Counted from the stretch's first letter, positions 1-8,571 are shown. The stretch is DNA of 46,622 nt from Bacteroidota bacterium (GCA_018268085.1 JAFDXE010000033.1:1-46622), one strand, 5' to 3'. Numbers and translations: made by a program. Notes: generated by a model not told the origin, from the sequence alone.

Positions 1-447
1 TTTATTTTCCAGCACTTTGTATTGTTCAAAATAATTTTTCAGTACGGCAAAAAAATGTTTCGGTAATTCATCAATACTCCTGATGTGATTTACAGAAGGA
101 TCTTTTGCAGCTACGGCAATGATCTTATCATCTTTTTCTCCAGTGTCGATCATTTGCATATTGCCGATCACGGTTGCCTCTACCAAACAAAGCGCCTGGA
201 TGCTTTCACTGCAGATTACCAGTATATCCAACGGATCATTGTCTTCTCCCAGTGTTTGAGGAATAAATCCATAATTCACGGGATAATGAAAGGATGAATA
301 AATTACCCGGTCGAGCTTCAGCAATCCGGTTGTTTTGTCAATCTCGTATTTACATTTACTTCCCTGCGGAATTTCAATTAATGCATTTACAGTGTCCGGA
401 TATTTATCACCATAATGAGCGCCATGCCATGGATGCAATACGTACAT
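1..447 (-). CDS. ppa: Inorganic pyrophosphatase, family I (partial, C terminus cut by window edge)
   Basis: Cytosolic enzyme that hydrolyses pyrophosphate to two phosphates, pulling biosynthetic reactions forward. The reading frame starts at ATG 447 ([17 protein letters not shown]) and stays open to base 1, giving 149 residues. Family I marks are visible: NYGFIPQT and then [11 protein letters not shown], which carries the Asp cluster (DNDPLD) that binds the catalytic metals. Family members of this type are about 175-220 residues, so only the C-terminal part should be missing. The start lies 9 bases after the crcB stop, so the two genes are almost certainly co-transcribed. Family I pyrophosphatases are strongly inhibited by fluoride, which gives the pairing with a fluoride exporter a simple biochemical logic (inference). 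Confidence 0.93.
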   Translation of the reverse strand, partial: MYVLHPWHGAHYGDKYPDTVNALIEIPQGSKCKYEIDKTTGLLKLDRVIYSSFHYPVNYGFIPQTLGEDNDPLDILVICSESIQALCLVEATVIGNMQMIDTGEKDDKIIAVAAKDPSVNHIRSIDELPKHFFAVLKNYFEQYKVLENK

Positions 448-456
448 AAAAAAAAT

Positions 457-822
457 TTAGTTCAATGATAATTTATAACCCAGCCAGGCGGCAAACATTC
501 CTGCAACTACGCTGGATACAATATACAAACCCGACAATAGATATTTTCCTTCCTGCAACATTTGTACATTTTCCATACTAAAAGCTGAAAACGTGGTGAA
601 GCCACCGCAAATTCCTGTTGCTAAAAAAACTTTCCAATTGTTTTCAAATGCCGCATTTCGTAACGACAATCCAAATACCAAACCGATAATAAAACTACCG
701 GTGATGTTTATCAGCAATGTGCCCAACGGGAAAGAAGAACTTTTAAACAGGATATAAGCAGCATATCTCATCATCGTTCCGATTGCGCCACCCAATCCTG
801 CCAAAAGAAAATTTTTCATCAA
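457..822 (-). CDS. crcB: CrcB/FluC fluoride ion channel
   Basis: Small inner-membrane fluoride exporter that works as an antiparallel dimer and lowers cytosolic fluoride. The 121 residues match the usual family length and hold four hydrophobic segments. Diagnostic motifs are visible: GLGGAIGTMMRY near residues 9-20, GTLLINITGSFIIG at 34-47 including the conserved Asn, and GICGGFTTFSAFS at 70-82 carrying the Phe-box and the Thr/Ser track. The start is 2 bases after the stop of the upstream lipoprotein gene, suggesting translational coupling, and it is followed by ppa after 9 bases. There is no room for a fluoride riboswitch directly before it; control must come from the operon promoter further upstream. 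Confidence 0.95.
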   Translation of the reverse strand: MMKNFLLAGLGGAIGTMMRYAAYILFKSSSFPLGTLLINITGSFIIGLVFGLSLRNAAFENNWKVFLATGICGGFTTFSAFSMENVQMLQEGKYLLSGLYIVSSVVAGMFAAWLGYKLSLN

Positions 823-824
823 TC

Positions 825-1244
825 TTAATTTATTGGAAGGTTACCCGATGTTGTGTACTTGAAATCGATCTTCCATTCTTTATTTACCCTAACCACTTTT
901 ATTTCCATGGGCTTCTTCATATAATCGTTTGAGTAGTTAATGATCGTTGTAGAATCATTTACCTCCAAAAATTTATTGATGGTGTAATTCGCATCTTTGT
1001 AATGCTTTTTTTCTTCCTTCGGCAATCTTTCAAAAGATACTTTGTAAGAATCAAACAGTTGCTGGTTTTCATCGTCATTCAACAACAATTTACCCGCTGC
1101 ATCGAGGTCGCCGTCCAGCGTATTGCGAATGAAAGCAGAACCAACATCCATGGCTGTGTTGAGGCTGTTGACTTTCTTTTCTTTTTCATTGCAGGAAAAA
1201 ATCCCGATGAGTACAAATAATGCAGCAATTAAATTTCTGAACAT
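825..1244 (-). CDS. Small lipoprotein, possibly DUF4878/NTF2-like
   Basis: Function unknown. A 139-residue protein with a typical Bacteroidota lipoprotein signal: hydrophobic stretch then GIFSC at residues 14-18, the Cys being the lipidation site. The mature part begins with an acidic/lysine-rich linker, then a helix-rich segment and a C-terminal beta pattern ending in KVVRVNKEWKIDFKY. That W-K-(I/V)-D-F ending is shared with the neighbouring lipoprotein (QWKVDFN), so the two are probably diverged relatives of a DUF4878-like, NTF2-fold family (inference from pattern, not from a search). It lies 45 bases after its sister gene and 2 bases before crcB, within one likely operon. Confidence 0.8.
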   Translation of the reverse strand: MFRNLIAALFVLIGIFSCNEKEKKVNSLNTAMDVGSAFIRNTLDGDLDAAGKLLLNDDENQQLFDSYKVSFERLPKEEKKHYKDANYTINKFLEVNDSTTIINYSNDYMKKPMEIKVVRVNKEWKIDFKYTTSGNLPIN

Positions 1245-1289
1245 AACTGATGGCTTTTCCGGTTAAAGTTAATTATTGTAGGGCAGATC

Positions 1290-1817
1290 TTACCTGCCAT
1301 TTAGTTTGTTGTTTACAGAATCTATCAATGTTGAATCTTCCAGCATTTTATTGATCTTCCTGAAATCATCCAGTGCTTTTTGGATACTGTCGATGGGTTC
1401 CATTCCTTCTTTCTTCATCTGGTCGATGCCTTCATTTAATAAAGAAGCGATATTGAAATCTACTTTCCATTGTTTATCCTGCAGTTTCAATGTATAGTTC
1501 ATGCTGGTGCCGCTGGTGAGTTCCTTTACAGAAATTGTTGCCTGGTCTTTATCAATCACCGGCTGCCCGTATTCGATTTTATCCTGTTCCATAGCACCCG
1601 TAAAACTGATGCCTTTGTCGGTTTTTATTACCTGTTCAATATAATCGAGCATGAATTGTCCTTCTTCCGTGGTAAGCTTTCTCGCTGTGGCGATATCTTT
1701 TTTTGACAGTGCTTTAAAAAATTTCGTCAATACAGATTTTGGATCATTACTGTTCTCATTTTTACAACCTGTTCCCATCAACAGCACTATTGAAACGATC
1801 ATTAATTTCCTGAGCAT
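1290..1817 (-). CDS. Small lipoprotein, possibly DUF4878/NTF2-like (sister of the next gene)
   Basis: Function unknown, 175 residues from the ATG at 1817. A longer frame to 1883 exists, but a perfect -7 box (1830-1837) and the phoH terminator lie within that extension, and only the 1817 start places the signal peptide correctly (MLRKLMIVSIVLLMGTGC, lipobox GTGC). The body reads as helices followed by beta strands (VLTKFFKALSKKDIATARK, later KLQDKQWKVDFN), a layout typical of lipoproteins annotated as DUF4878, and a C-terminal helical tail. It probably heads the operon lipoprotein-lipoprotein-crcB-ppa. Confidence 0.82.
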   Translation of the reverse strand: MLRKLMIVSIVLLMGTGCKNENSNDPKSVLTKFFKALSKKDIATARKLTTEEGQFMLDYIEQVIKTDKGISFTGAMEQDKIEYGQPVIDKDQATISVKELTSGTSMNYTLKLQDKQWKVDFNIASLLNEGIDQMKKEGMEPIDSIQKALDDFRKINKMLEDSTLIDSVNNKLNGR

Positions 1818-1829
1818 TATTTTTTTTCG

Positions 1830-1837
1830 CAAAGATA
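1830..1837 (-). promoter_or_regulatory. Putative -7 box TATCTTTG of the lipoprotein-crcB-ppa operon
   Basis: On the minus strand the sequence TATCTTTG matches the Bacteroidota sigma-ABfr -7 consensus TAnnTTTG exactly and lies 13 bases before ATG 1817. The -33 region is weak. A very short leader is implied, which is common in the phylum. Confidence 0.5.
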
Positions 1838-1857
1838 CGTGCTCTGTATGCTGTAAA

Positions 1858-1886
1858 TTAAAAAAGGTGACCATAAAAGTCACCTC
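1858..1886 (-). terminator. Intrinsic terminator of phoH
   Basis: Perfect 7-bp stem AGGTGAC/GTCACCT (1865-1871 with 1879-1885), 7-nt loop, followed on the minus strand by a run of T. It lies 22 bases past the phoH stop and separates phoH from the lipoprotein operon. Confidence 0.8.
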
Positions 1887-1907
1887 GTTTTAATTTTTTC
1901 TGCTGTA

Positions 1908-2894
1908 TTATTTTCGGAAAGATTCTTTCTCCTTCGAATGGATTTCGTCTTCCTTGTTGTACGCTTTGATGATTGCTTTTACCAGGCGGTGTCTTACTAC
2001 ATCTTCTTCGTCGAGTTCGATGTGTGCAATGCCATCAATATTCTTCAGGATCTTTGTAGCCCTGAACAATCCGCTCTGCTGATTTTTTGGAAGGTCTATC
2101 TGGGAAGGATCGCCGGTGATAATTGCTTTGGCGTTCGGCCCGATACGGGTTAAGAACATTTTTATCTGGAGGTCGTTGGTATTCTGCGCTTCATCGAGGA
2201 TGATGAACGCATTGTCCAGCGTTCTACCTCTCATATAAGCCAGTGGAGCAATTTCAATGGTTCTTGTGCTCATGTAATAACCCAGTTTATCTGCCGGAAT
2301 CATATCATCCAGTGCATCATATAAAGGCCTTAGATATGGATCAATTTTTTCTTTCAGGTCGCCTGGTAAAAAACCAAGACTTTCACCGGCTTCCACCGCA
2401 GGGCGGGTTAGGATGATCTTCTTTACGAGTTTATTTTTTAATGCACGCACAGCCAAAGCAACTGCCGTGTAGGTTTTACCGGTACCTGCAGGTCCGATAG
2501 CAAATACAATATCATTTTTATCACAGGCATTTACCATCATTTTCTGGTTAGCCGTTCTTGCTCTTACCGTTTTTCCATTAGGTCCGAATACCAATACATC
2601 ATTTGGATTCCTGTCCATGAAATTATCAACTACCTTTTCATCATCTCCACCCAGGATCTGTTCAAGGTAATTTTCGCTCATGTGTCCGTTACGTTCAAGA
2701 TACTGAACGAGCAGGTCGATCTTTTCTTTTGCTTCTTCAATTTGTTCGGGAGCGCCGCTGAGTTTAATTTGTGTGCCGCGACTGAGGATCTTCAAGAGAG
2801 GAAATTTTTTTTTCAGAATGTCGAGTTTACCGTTGTTTACTCCGAAAAATTCAATGGGGTTTACTGTTTCAAGGTTAATAATTGTTTCTGTCAA
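1908..2894 (-). CDS. PhoH-family ATPase (PhoH-like / PhoL)
   Basis: Cytosolic P-loop ATPase of the PhoH-like family, linked in other bacteria to RNA metabolism and stress; substrate not settled. At 328 residues it has the usual length. An N-terminal KH-like segment (about 1-70) precedes the ATPase core. Visible motifs: Walker A GPAGTGKT at 134-141, [17 protein letters not shown] just after it, the Walker B/DEAQNT block ([10 protein letters not shown], near 235), and [11 protein letters not shown] with a conserved Arg/Gln sensor region. It is transcribed alone: a -7 box lies upstream and a strong hairpin terminator downstream. Confidence 0.94.
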   Translation of the reverse strand: MTETIINLETVNPIEFFGVNNGKLDILKKKFPLLKILSRGTQIKLSGAPEQIEEAKEKIDLLVQYLERNGHMSENYLEQILGGDDEKVVDNFMDRNPNDVLVFGPNGKTVRARTANQKMMVNACDKNDIVFAIGPAGTGKTYTAVALAVRALKNKLVKKIILTRPAVEAGESLGFLPGDLKEKIDPYLRPLYDALDDMIPADKLGYYMSTRTIEIAPLAYMRGRTLDNAFIILDEAQNTNDLQIKMFLTRIGPNAKAIITGDPSQIDLPKNQQSGLFRATKILKNIDGIAHIELDEEDVVRHRLVKAIIKAYNKEDEIHSKEKESFRK

Positions 2895-3256
2895 TGGCTT
2901 TCAGTTTTAAGTACTCATCTTCCTGTGAAAATAAAGTACGTGGGGTAAAATGAAAATTGTTTAGATCAATTGAAATTGTTGTTTCAAATTAATGTTGCTA
3001 TGTAAACATTACAAAACTAATTATTCACACACTAAAATATTTCGTGGAAAAGTTAAATAACCATTATCGTTATGATACATTAACGCTTCCTGTGTAAGAA
3101 CTTTTCTTCTGATGTAGCCACACAATCATGCCAGAAATTTCACTGCCTTTTTTGATAACGATACGATCGCTGTTTTAGTATTGAATAACAATGGGTGAGC
3201 GGAACCGCATTGCTGCACCGGGAGGACATTATGCCATTTTTGCCGATGAAGATTTT
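2895..3256. other. Intergenic stretch with phoH promoter region and a possible gene remnant
   Basis: About 360 bases without a convincing intact gene. It contains the phoH promoter region near 3012-3019 and, on the minus strand, an open stretch ending at 3070 whose translation (DRIVIKKGSEISGMIVW and onward) looks protein-like but has no start and meets a stop just upstream. No hairpin terminator for the receptor gene that ends at 3257 is evident. Confidence 0.5.
3012..3019 (-). promoter_or_regulatory. Putative -7 box TAGTTTTG upstream of phoH
   Basis: An exact match to TAnnTTTG on the minus strand, about 118 bases before the phoH ATG. The matching -33 TTTG is not clear, so this is a moderate call. 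Confidence 0.4.
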
Positions 3257-5758
3257 TTAAAACCTCGCCACCAGTTTAAAGTTGATTAATCTTGGTGTTA
3301 GCCTGTTGGGAATGGCATACGTATTATTGGCAAAATCTTTTATCAACTGGAAAGAAATTACATTCGCCCGATCGATCAGGTTAAACACTTCCAGGCTTGC
3401 CCAGATATTTTCAAATTTCCGAAAAGGGCTATGACTTCTTCTTGCTGCTTTTTCACTCAGCAGCAAAGCACTGAAGCCGATATCCACTCTGAAATAAGGT
3501 TCAATGATCAAACCATTGCGGTAACGAACACTGTTGGGAATATTATACGGCATGTTGCTTCCATACAACATATTCAGGTGCACTTTAAAATTTTTGTTGG
3601 TAGGCAGGTAATCTTCCAGGTATAATCCAACGGTGATGCGCCTGTCGGTGGGGCGGCGTACAAAGCCAACATCCTGTCGTACACTATCTACCACAACCTG
3701 GTCTTGTGAAGACGGGTTGATGATTTCTCCTCCTGCATTTTTATAGAGGTAATAAAAATCATTGTCGAGATTTTCTTTGGTGCTCATAAATCCAACACTC
3801 AGCCAGCTCTCTGCATCTTTGATCAATTCACTGAATAACCTGAACTCAATTCCGGTGGCATACGCTTTAGCATTATTAGCGCCTACATATTTTATTTTTA
3901 CGTTGTCGATATCATACGGATCAACATCCTTCATCAGTTTATAATACGCTTCTGCCGTTAAGCGGAACGGGCGATCACCGGCTCCTTTGAAATTATAATC
4001 CATGCCTGCCACGAACTGTGTACTTTTTTGTGCTTTCACAGCTTCATTCAATGATCCGTCATATCTTTTTAATTCCCTGTAGAATGGTGGCTGGTTATAC
4101 ATACCTGCGGCGAGTTTAAAAACAAAATCCTGCTTCCACTTTGGTTTCCAACTGGCCTGTACTCTCGGGCTTAGCAGGAACTCTTTATTCAATCCATTGT
4201 AATTGAAACGAACGCCTGCCTGTATGGTGATATCATTTTTTTCGGTTGCGATGTGAAGATTGTCTTGCAGATATCCGTTGTATTTGGAAATATTCAACGC
4301 TGTTGTAGAATTCGTTGCCGAATACAATTGCATAGAACCGGGCACATACGGTAACGAGTAGCCGGCAGAATCCTGGTATTCAAATTCACGTATTTTGTCG
4401 TTGATATGTGTTTGTTCAAATCCAACGCCCCACTGAATAAAGTGTTTACCTTTTTCCAATGTTCCTTTGTGGCTGATATTCCACAATGTGATATCAAGAG
4501 AATTGCGTCCGTAATCCTGGTAATAGCCGGAACCAAGCGGGTTAATGATTTGTCCGAACGTACTGCTCGATTTATCAAAATCCCTGTCGCCAAACAGGTA
4601 AGTGCCTGCAACATCAAAGTTTTCTTTTTCTTTATCCTGGAAGCGGCTGAACATCCATTTCAGTTTTAATTTCTTAACGGGCGTATGCACAATCGTTGCC
4701 CCGATCATACTCGTAGTGTAATTGTCTTTTTCCTGCCCGTCGAACAAAACATCAAGCCCGATATTGGAAGTGAACAGGGGAGAGAATACGGATGAAGTTT
4801 TTTTAACAGACTCAGGAATGTATTTAAACCTTGAAGTAGATAATATGCCCAGCAATTCGAGTTGAAGCTGTTCACTGATTTTGTATGTTACATATCCCTG
4901 TACATCGGAGGCAGAGGGAACATATACACCCTGGGTAGGCTGGCTCTTTAGTAAATTCCGGTTGCTTTTATTCCTTGCACCAACCAGGTAAGTAAATTTT
5001 TTATTCCTGCTTATTCCTTCAAATTGCAATCCCTGTTCCAGTAAACTAATGTACGCACTGCCGCCGAATGTTGTTGGTTTTTTGTAAGTGATATCCAGTA
5101 CGCTGCTCATCTTGTCGCCATATTTCGCCTGGAATCCTCCCGTGTAAAAATTTACATTCTTCACCAGTTCGGGGTTGATGAAACTTAAACCTTCCTGTTG
5201 TCCGCTACTAACGAGATAGGGGCGGTAGATTTCAAAATCATTGATGTATACAATATTTTCATCATAGTTTCCGCCTCTCACATTGTATTGCGACGTGAGT
5301 TCATTATTACTGCCTACCAGCGTTTTGATCAGCGCTTCTACGCCACCGGTAGTACTTGGTAGGCTGATGGCATTTTTAGGATTTACTTTTACGAGTCCTG
5401 TTTCTCTTCTTTCACGCTCATCACTTACAACAACTGCTTGCAGGGTTTTGTCTGAATGCAATAATCGTATCGTAACATTTTCTGTTTCACCCGGGCTTAA
5501 GTAAAAATTCTTCTGAGCAGAAGCATAGCCAGTATGGGTAAACGTGAGCGCAAAGGATCGGTTGGCAACAACCGTGATCGTGAATGTTCCGCTGTCGCTG
5601 GATAAAATTCCCTTGTTCTTTCCGAGTATAACGATGGAAACACCCGGTAATCCGTTTTCATTTTCGTCAACTATTTTCCCGGTAACGGTTGCAGTTTTGT
5701 CCTGGGCTGCTGCAAAAAAGGAAATAAAGCAGCAAACAAAAGCAGTGATCATTCTCAT
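3257..5758 (-). CDS. TonB-dependent outer-membrane receptor with carboxypeptidase-regulatory-like domain
   Basis: Outer-membrane gated beta-barrel that imports a ligand using TonB energy; ligand unknown. The 833 residues show a signal peptide (1-19, ending FFAAAQ), a CarboxypepD-reg-like domain at about 23-105 (VTGKIVDENENGLPGVSIVI), a plug at about 128-225 (YNVRGGNYDENIVYINDFEI, then NPELVKNVNFYTGGFQAKYGD), and a barrel to the C-terminal aromatic residue (NFKLVARF), as expected for BAM-inserted barrels. It is shorter than SusC-type receptors (about 1000 residues) and has no SusD lipoprotein next to it, so a non-glycan ligand is more likely (inference). It is divergent from the lipoprotein gene at 5851. 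Confidence 0.93.
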   Translation of the reverse strand: MRMITAFVCCFISFFAAAQDKTATVTGKIVDENENGLPGVSIVILGKNKGILSSDSGTFTITVVANRSFALTFTHTGYASAQKNFYLSPGETENVTIRLLHSDKTLQAVVVSDERERRETGLVKVNPKNAISLPSTTGGVEALIKTLVGSNNELTSQYNVRGGNYDENIVYINDFEIYRPYLVSSGQQEGLSFINPELVKNVNFYTGGFQAKYGDKMSSVLDITYKKPTTFGGSAYISLLEQGLQFEGISRNKKFTYLVGARNKSNRNLLKSQPTQGVYVPSASDVQGYVTYKISEQLQLELLGILSTSRFKYIPESVKKTSSVFSPLFTSNIGLDVLFDGQEKDNYTTSMIGATIVHTPVKKLKLKWMFSRFQDKEKENFDVAGTYLFGDRDFDKSSSTFGQIINPLGSGYYQDYGRNSLDITLWNISHKGTLEKGKHFIQWGVGFEQTHINDKIREFEYQDSAGYSLPYVPGSMQLYSATNSTTALNISKYNGYLQDNLHIATEKNDITIQAGVRFNYNGLNKEFLLSPRVQASWKPKWKQDFVFKLAAGMYNQPPFYRELKRYDGSLNEAVKAQKSTQFVAGMDYNFKGAGDRPFRLTAEAYYKLMKDVDPYDIDNVKIKYVGANNAKAYATGIEFRLFSELIKDAESWLSVGFMSTKENLDNDFYYLYKNAGGEIINPSSQDQVVVDSVRQDVGFVRRPTDRRITVGLYLEDYLPTNKNFKVHLNMLYGSNMPYNIPNSVRYRNGLIIEPYFRVDIGFSALLLSEKAARRSHSPFRKFENIWASLEVFNLIDRANVISFQLIKDFANNTYAIPNRLTPRLINFKLVARF

Positions 5759-5827
5759 GTTATGAAGATAGAGATTTTATGTAAATAATCTCTTGCCACC
5801 GATGCCCGCCTGTGAAGCTAAATTGTT

Positions 5828-5835
5828 TATTTTTG
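5828..5835 (+). promoter_or_regulatory. Putative -7 box TATTTTTG before the lipoprotein gene
   Basis: Exact TAnnTTTG match, 15 bases before the TTG start at 5851, implying a nearly leaderless transcript. No good -33 element at the expected distance. Confidence 0.33.
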
Positions 5836-5850
5836 AAATAAATCACGCTC

Positions 5851-6753
5851 TTGAAAACATACTTATACCACTTTGCCTTAAGCTTATTCATATTAACCGG
5901 CTGCGGACAAACTTCAACTGATAAACCGGTTGTTTCACCCAATAGCTTACAGGATACCTCTGCTGTAAAACTTGCAACGGTTGGCATGACAGATCTCAGG
6001 AATGCACGTACATTAAAGGAATTGATTTGCCAGGACTGGGACAATGAAGAAGATGCATTGGATGCGGAAGACATGCCCGCGAATTCAACGCTGGAAATAC
6101 AATACCGGTCGTATTGTTTTTTTGATGATGGAACGGTTGTGAAAGATGCCAGGGAAATTCCGGTGGTTGGTACATGGGAGCTGAATGAAGAACAGAAACC
6201 TGCTTTGATCAACATCACATTTGCCAATGGAGAAAAAGCAACGGAAGCCGTCGGCGGGTTCGGCGCTACCAGGTTGTTGTTTGCGGGCAAAGCCGATAAG
6301 AAAAAACCATCAACATTTATAGCAAGAGGTTTCAGGCATAACGAAAATAAAAATGATCCATTTTATACAGAGAATGTTTGGTGGATGATTAAACCTTCGA
6401 AGCCGGAATCGGATGATGCCATTAAAAAAAGATTTGCGGCTTATATTCATTTCTTTGTTTTATTCTATGATGAATATGCAAATACGCATGCAAAGAAAGT
6501 TTCGTTTGTTGGTTTACCAAGTTGTTATGATTGGTATGCCGGCGGAATAATCCTGCAACGTACAAACAAAATACAGCGTAAGTGGATCGATTGTTTTTAC
6601 AATGAAGAGCAGGCGATGAAAGCATTCCGGTTAGCAGATAAACTTGTGTCCAAAAAATATGATTGGGGCAACAAAGGCGATCGCTGGATGAGCAGGAGTG
6701 CAGGTGTACTCAAACAGATGGAAAAAAATCTTGAAACACTAACGATAGAGTAG
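5851..6753 (+). CDS. Hypothetical lipoprotein
   Basis: Not recognised. 300 residues. The start codon is TTG: it is the only nearby start that preserves the lipoprotein signal (MKTYLYHFALSLFILTGC, lipobox LTGC). The mature protein is soluble. An N-terminal part contains a lipocalin-like pattern (EIQYRSYCFFDDGTVVKDA, then VVGTWELNEEQKPALINITF), reminiscent of small ligand-binding or 'lipocalin-like' lipoproteins, followed by a helical Trp/Lys-rich C-terminal part (AAYIHFFVLFYDEYAN, later KYDWGNKGDRWM). Stands alone; it is divergent from the TonB-dependent receptor with 92 bases between, so a shared regulatory region is possible but not shown. Confidence 0.82.
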   Translation: MKTYLYHFALSLFILTGCGQTSTDKPVVSPNSLQDTSAVKLATVGMTDLRNARTLKELICQDWDNEEDALDAEDMPANSTLEIQYRSYCFFDDGTVVKDAREIPVVGTWELNEEQKPALINITFANGEKATEAVGGFGATRLLFAGKADKKKPSTFIARGFRHNENKNDPFYTENVWWMIKPSKPESDDAIKKRFAAYIHFFVLFYDEYANTHAKKVSFVGLPSCYDWYAGGIILQRTNKIQRKWIDCFYNEEQAMKAFRLADKLVSKKYDWGNKGDRWMSRSAGVLKQMEKNLETLTIE

Positions 6754-6814
6754 TGAGTGCATGCGGAAAAACAGCACTGTAAAATTTAAAAGAAAAAATT
6801 AAAAAGTAAAAAAA

Positions 6815-7462
6815 TCAAATCCGCTTCAATGCTGCTATCGTCTCCATCGGGTTTGCAGATTTAAATACGGTATTTCCCGCCACCAATACATCCGCCCCGG
6901 CATCAATAATGGCTTGTGCATTTTCCAATGTAACCCCACCATCCACTTCAATCTTCACATCCAGCAATCTTTCGCTGATCATTTCACGCAGTTGTTTTAT
7001 TTTAACCAGTGTGTGCGGAATGAAATATTGTCCTCCAAAACCCGGATTCACACTCATCATACATACCAGGTCGATATCATGTAAAATGTCTTTTAAAAAA
7101 TCAACGGGTGTATGAGGATTCAAAGCAATACCTGCTTTCATGCCTGCATTTTTTATTTGCTGAATATTCCGGTGTAAATGCCGGCATGCTTCATAATGAA
7201 TGGTAAGATTATCGGCTCCGGCTTTTTTAAATGCATCCACATATTTTTCAGGCTCTTCAATCATCAGGTGAACATCACATACTTTTTTTGTGCTGCTGCG
7301 GATAAATTCAATCACCATAGGGCCGAAGCTGATGTTCGGAACAAATCTTCCGTCCATCACATCCAGGTGAAACCAATCAGCTTTACTCTGGTTGATCATT
7401 TCACAATCCTTACCCAGCGTTAAAAAATTTGCAGATAAAACAGATGGAGCAATTAAAGCCAT
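6815..7462 (-). CDS. rpe: Ribulose-phosphate 3-epimerase
   Basis: Cytosolic pentose-phosphate pathway enzyme interconverting ribulose 5-phosphate and xylulose 5-phosphate. The 215 residues fit the family. TIM-barrel motifs are clear: IAPSVLSANF at the N terminus, HLDVMDGRFVPNISFGP with the metal-binding His and catalytic Asp, DVHLMIEEPEKY, the phosphate loop MSVNPGFGGQYF, and KIEVDGGV with the second catalytic Asp, then AGNTVFK. It follows the TPR lipoprotein gene on the same strand, separated by about 108 bases that hold a heptamer repeat array, so independent transcription is likely. Confidence 0.97.
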   Translation of the reverse strand: MALIAPSVLSANFLTLGKDCEMINQSKADWFHLDVMDGRFVPNISFGPMVIEFIRSSTKKVCDVHLMIEEPEKYVDAFKKAGADNLTIHYEACRHLHRNIQQIKNAGMKAGIALNPHTPVDFLKDILHDIDLVCMMSVNPGFGGQYFIPHTLVKIKQLREMISERLLDVKIEVDGGVTLENAQAIIDAGADVLVAGNTVFKSANPMETIAALKRI

Positions 7463-7512
7463 TGTTATAATTTTTAAGTTGTAATTAATTTATTAGCTAA
7501 AACACTAAACCC

Positions 7513-7573
7513 AATTCACAATTCACAATTCACAATTCACAATTCATAATTCATCATTCACAATTCATCATTA
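7513..7573 (-). repeat. 7-bp-period array (TGAATNN heptamers) directly 3' of the TPR gene
   Basis: Read on the minus strand, about eight successive heptamers of the form TGAATTG/TGAATTA/TGAATGA follow the stop codon of the TPR lipoprotein gene immediately. The same heptamer family occurs at 9674-9742 on the plus strand, again directly after a stop codon. Confidence 0.9.
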
Positions 7574-8392
7574 TCCTTTCACCCCTAATTTACCCAACGC
7601 ATCTCTTGCTTCTACATAATCGGGGTTTATCAGTAACGCATTCTGGTATGATTGAATGGCTTCAGGAATACGTTTCATTTTCTCCAGGCATTTCCCACTG
7701 TAGTAATATGCTTCATCAAATGTGTTTTGTAAGGTCAGCGCTTTGTCAAGTACATCCAGTGCTTCCTGGTATTTGCCTAAATCATACAATGCGATTGATT
7801 TTTCAATGTATGCATCCATAAAAGTATAGCTGATGGAAAGGCATTTATCGAACCACGCAATCGCTTTTACTTTTTCATTGGTAAAAGTGTAATACAATCC
7901 TTTAATAAAATAGCCTTCTTTATCTGCATCTGCTTTACTGTTGATCAGTTCATCTGCAATCAGCAGGGCCTGTTCATTTTTTGTTTGTGCATATAATGTG
8001 CCGAGTGCAATTACGTATTCAGGTTTTGCTTTTATGCGGATGGCGTGTTCAAAATCAGTAATGGCCGAAACGGTGTCTTCATCTTTAAAATGTATGGTGG
8101 CTCTTTTATCGAACAGCCGGTCTGATAAGCTGTCTTTTGCGATCCAGGCATTTAATTCTTTTAATGCTTTTTCATAATCAGCATTGTCTTCGTAATACTG
8201 GATCAATGTTTCTTTTAATACTGAAGAATCGGGATGTTGATGTACGGCATCCAGCAATTCTTTTTCTTTTGCCGGTACAGCAGAAATGGAATCGTGTGCA
8301 GGTTCAGCTTCTGTAGCGTTGCCTTCTGCTTTTTCATCATTGCATGAAGCAAACATCAATAATATGAAGCAAAAAAGAAATAATTTATTCAT
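7571..8392 (-). CDS. TPR-repeat lipoprotein
   Basis: Membrane-anchored helical scaffold, probably for protein-protein contacts in the periplasm or at the outer membrane; partner unknown. 273 residues with lipobox FASC at 14-17. After an acidic linker (20-45) come tandem tetratricopeptide repeats from about 70 to the end, for example YEDNADYEKALKELNAWIAK, ALYDLGKYQEALDVLDKAL and AYYYSGKCLEKMKRIPEAIQ, the last ending INPDYVEARDALGKLG. The start is supported by a perfect -7 box at 8410-8417. The stop codon abuts a heptamer repeat array; no hairpin terminator is seen. Confidence 0.9.
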   Translation of the reverse strand: MNKLFLFCFILLMFASCNDEKAEGNATEAEPAHDSISAVPAKEKELLDAVHQHPDSSVLKETLIQYYEDNADYEKALKELNAWIAKDSLSDRLFDKRATIHFKDEDTVSAITDFEHAIRIKAKPEYVIALGTLYAQTKNEQALLIADELINSKADADKEGYFIKGLYYTFTNEKVKAIAWFDKCLSISYTFMDAYIEKSIALYDLGKYQEALDVLDKALTLQNTFDEAYYYSGKCLEKMKRIPEAIQSYQNALLINPDYVEARDALGKLGVKG

Positions 8393-8409
8393 GCACCGGG
8401 TTTTCCCCG

Positions 8410-8417
8410 CAAATTTA
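8410..8417 (-). promoter_or_regulatory. Putative -7 box TAAATTTG of the TPR lipoprotein gene
   Basis: Exact TAnnTTTG match on the minus strand, 18 bases before the start codon. A TTG further upstream is about 24 bases away, wider than the usual 19-base spacer. Confidence 0.5.
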
Positions 8418-8473
8418 GGTCATTGAATGGTAGATTGCTGACAATAATCTGACAAAATAAACGCATGGCTTGT

Positions 8474-8481
8474 TAACTTTG
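8474..8481 (+). promoter_or_regulatory. Putative -7 box TAACTTTG of the beta-propeller gene
   Basis: Exact TAnnTTTG match about 90 bases before ATG 8572, with a TCTG at 8448-8451 as a near -33 element (spacer 22). Together with the box at 8410-8417 it marks this 179-base gap as a divergent promoter region. Confidence 0.5.
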
Positions 8482-8571
8482 CGGGCTGAAATGAACTGTA
8501 GAAATTTACAGGCATTTCAAAACAACTGTTGATCATTTTTTATCGCATGTTCGCAACTTTAAATTAAGCTA

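Noticed and set aside
823..900. Fluoride riboswitch before crcB
   Set aside because: crcB starts 2 bases after the upstream gene's stop; the region is coding and shows no riboswitch-like structure.
3191..3289. Plus-strand frame MGERNRIAAPGGHYAIFADEDF
   Set aside because: Only 32 codons, overlaps the receptor gene's 3' end on the other strand, no promoter.
7513..7573. CRISPR array or attachment site
   Set aside because: Period is 7 bases with no spacers; it is a simple tandem array, not a CRISPR, and there is no integrase nearby.
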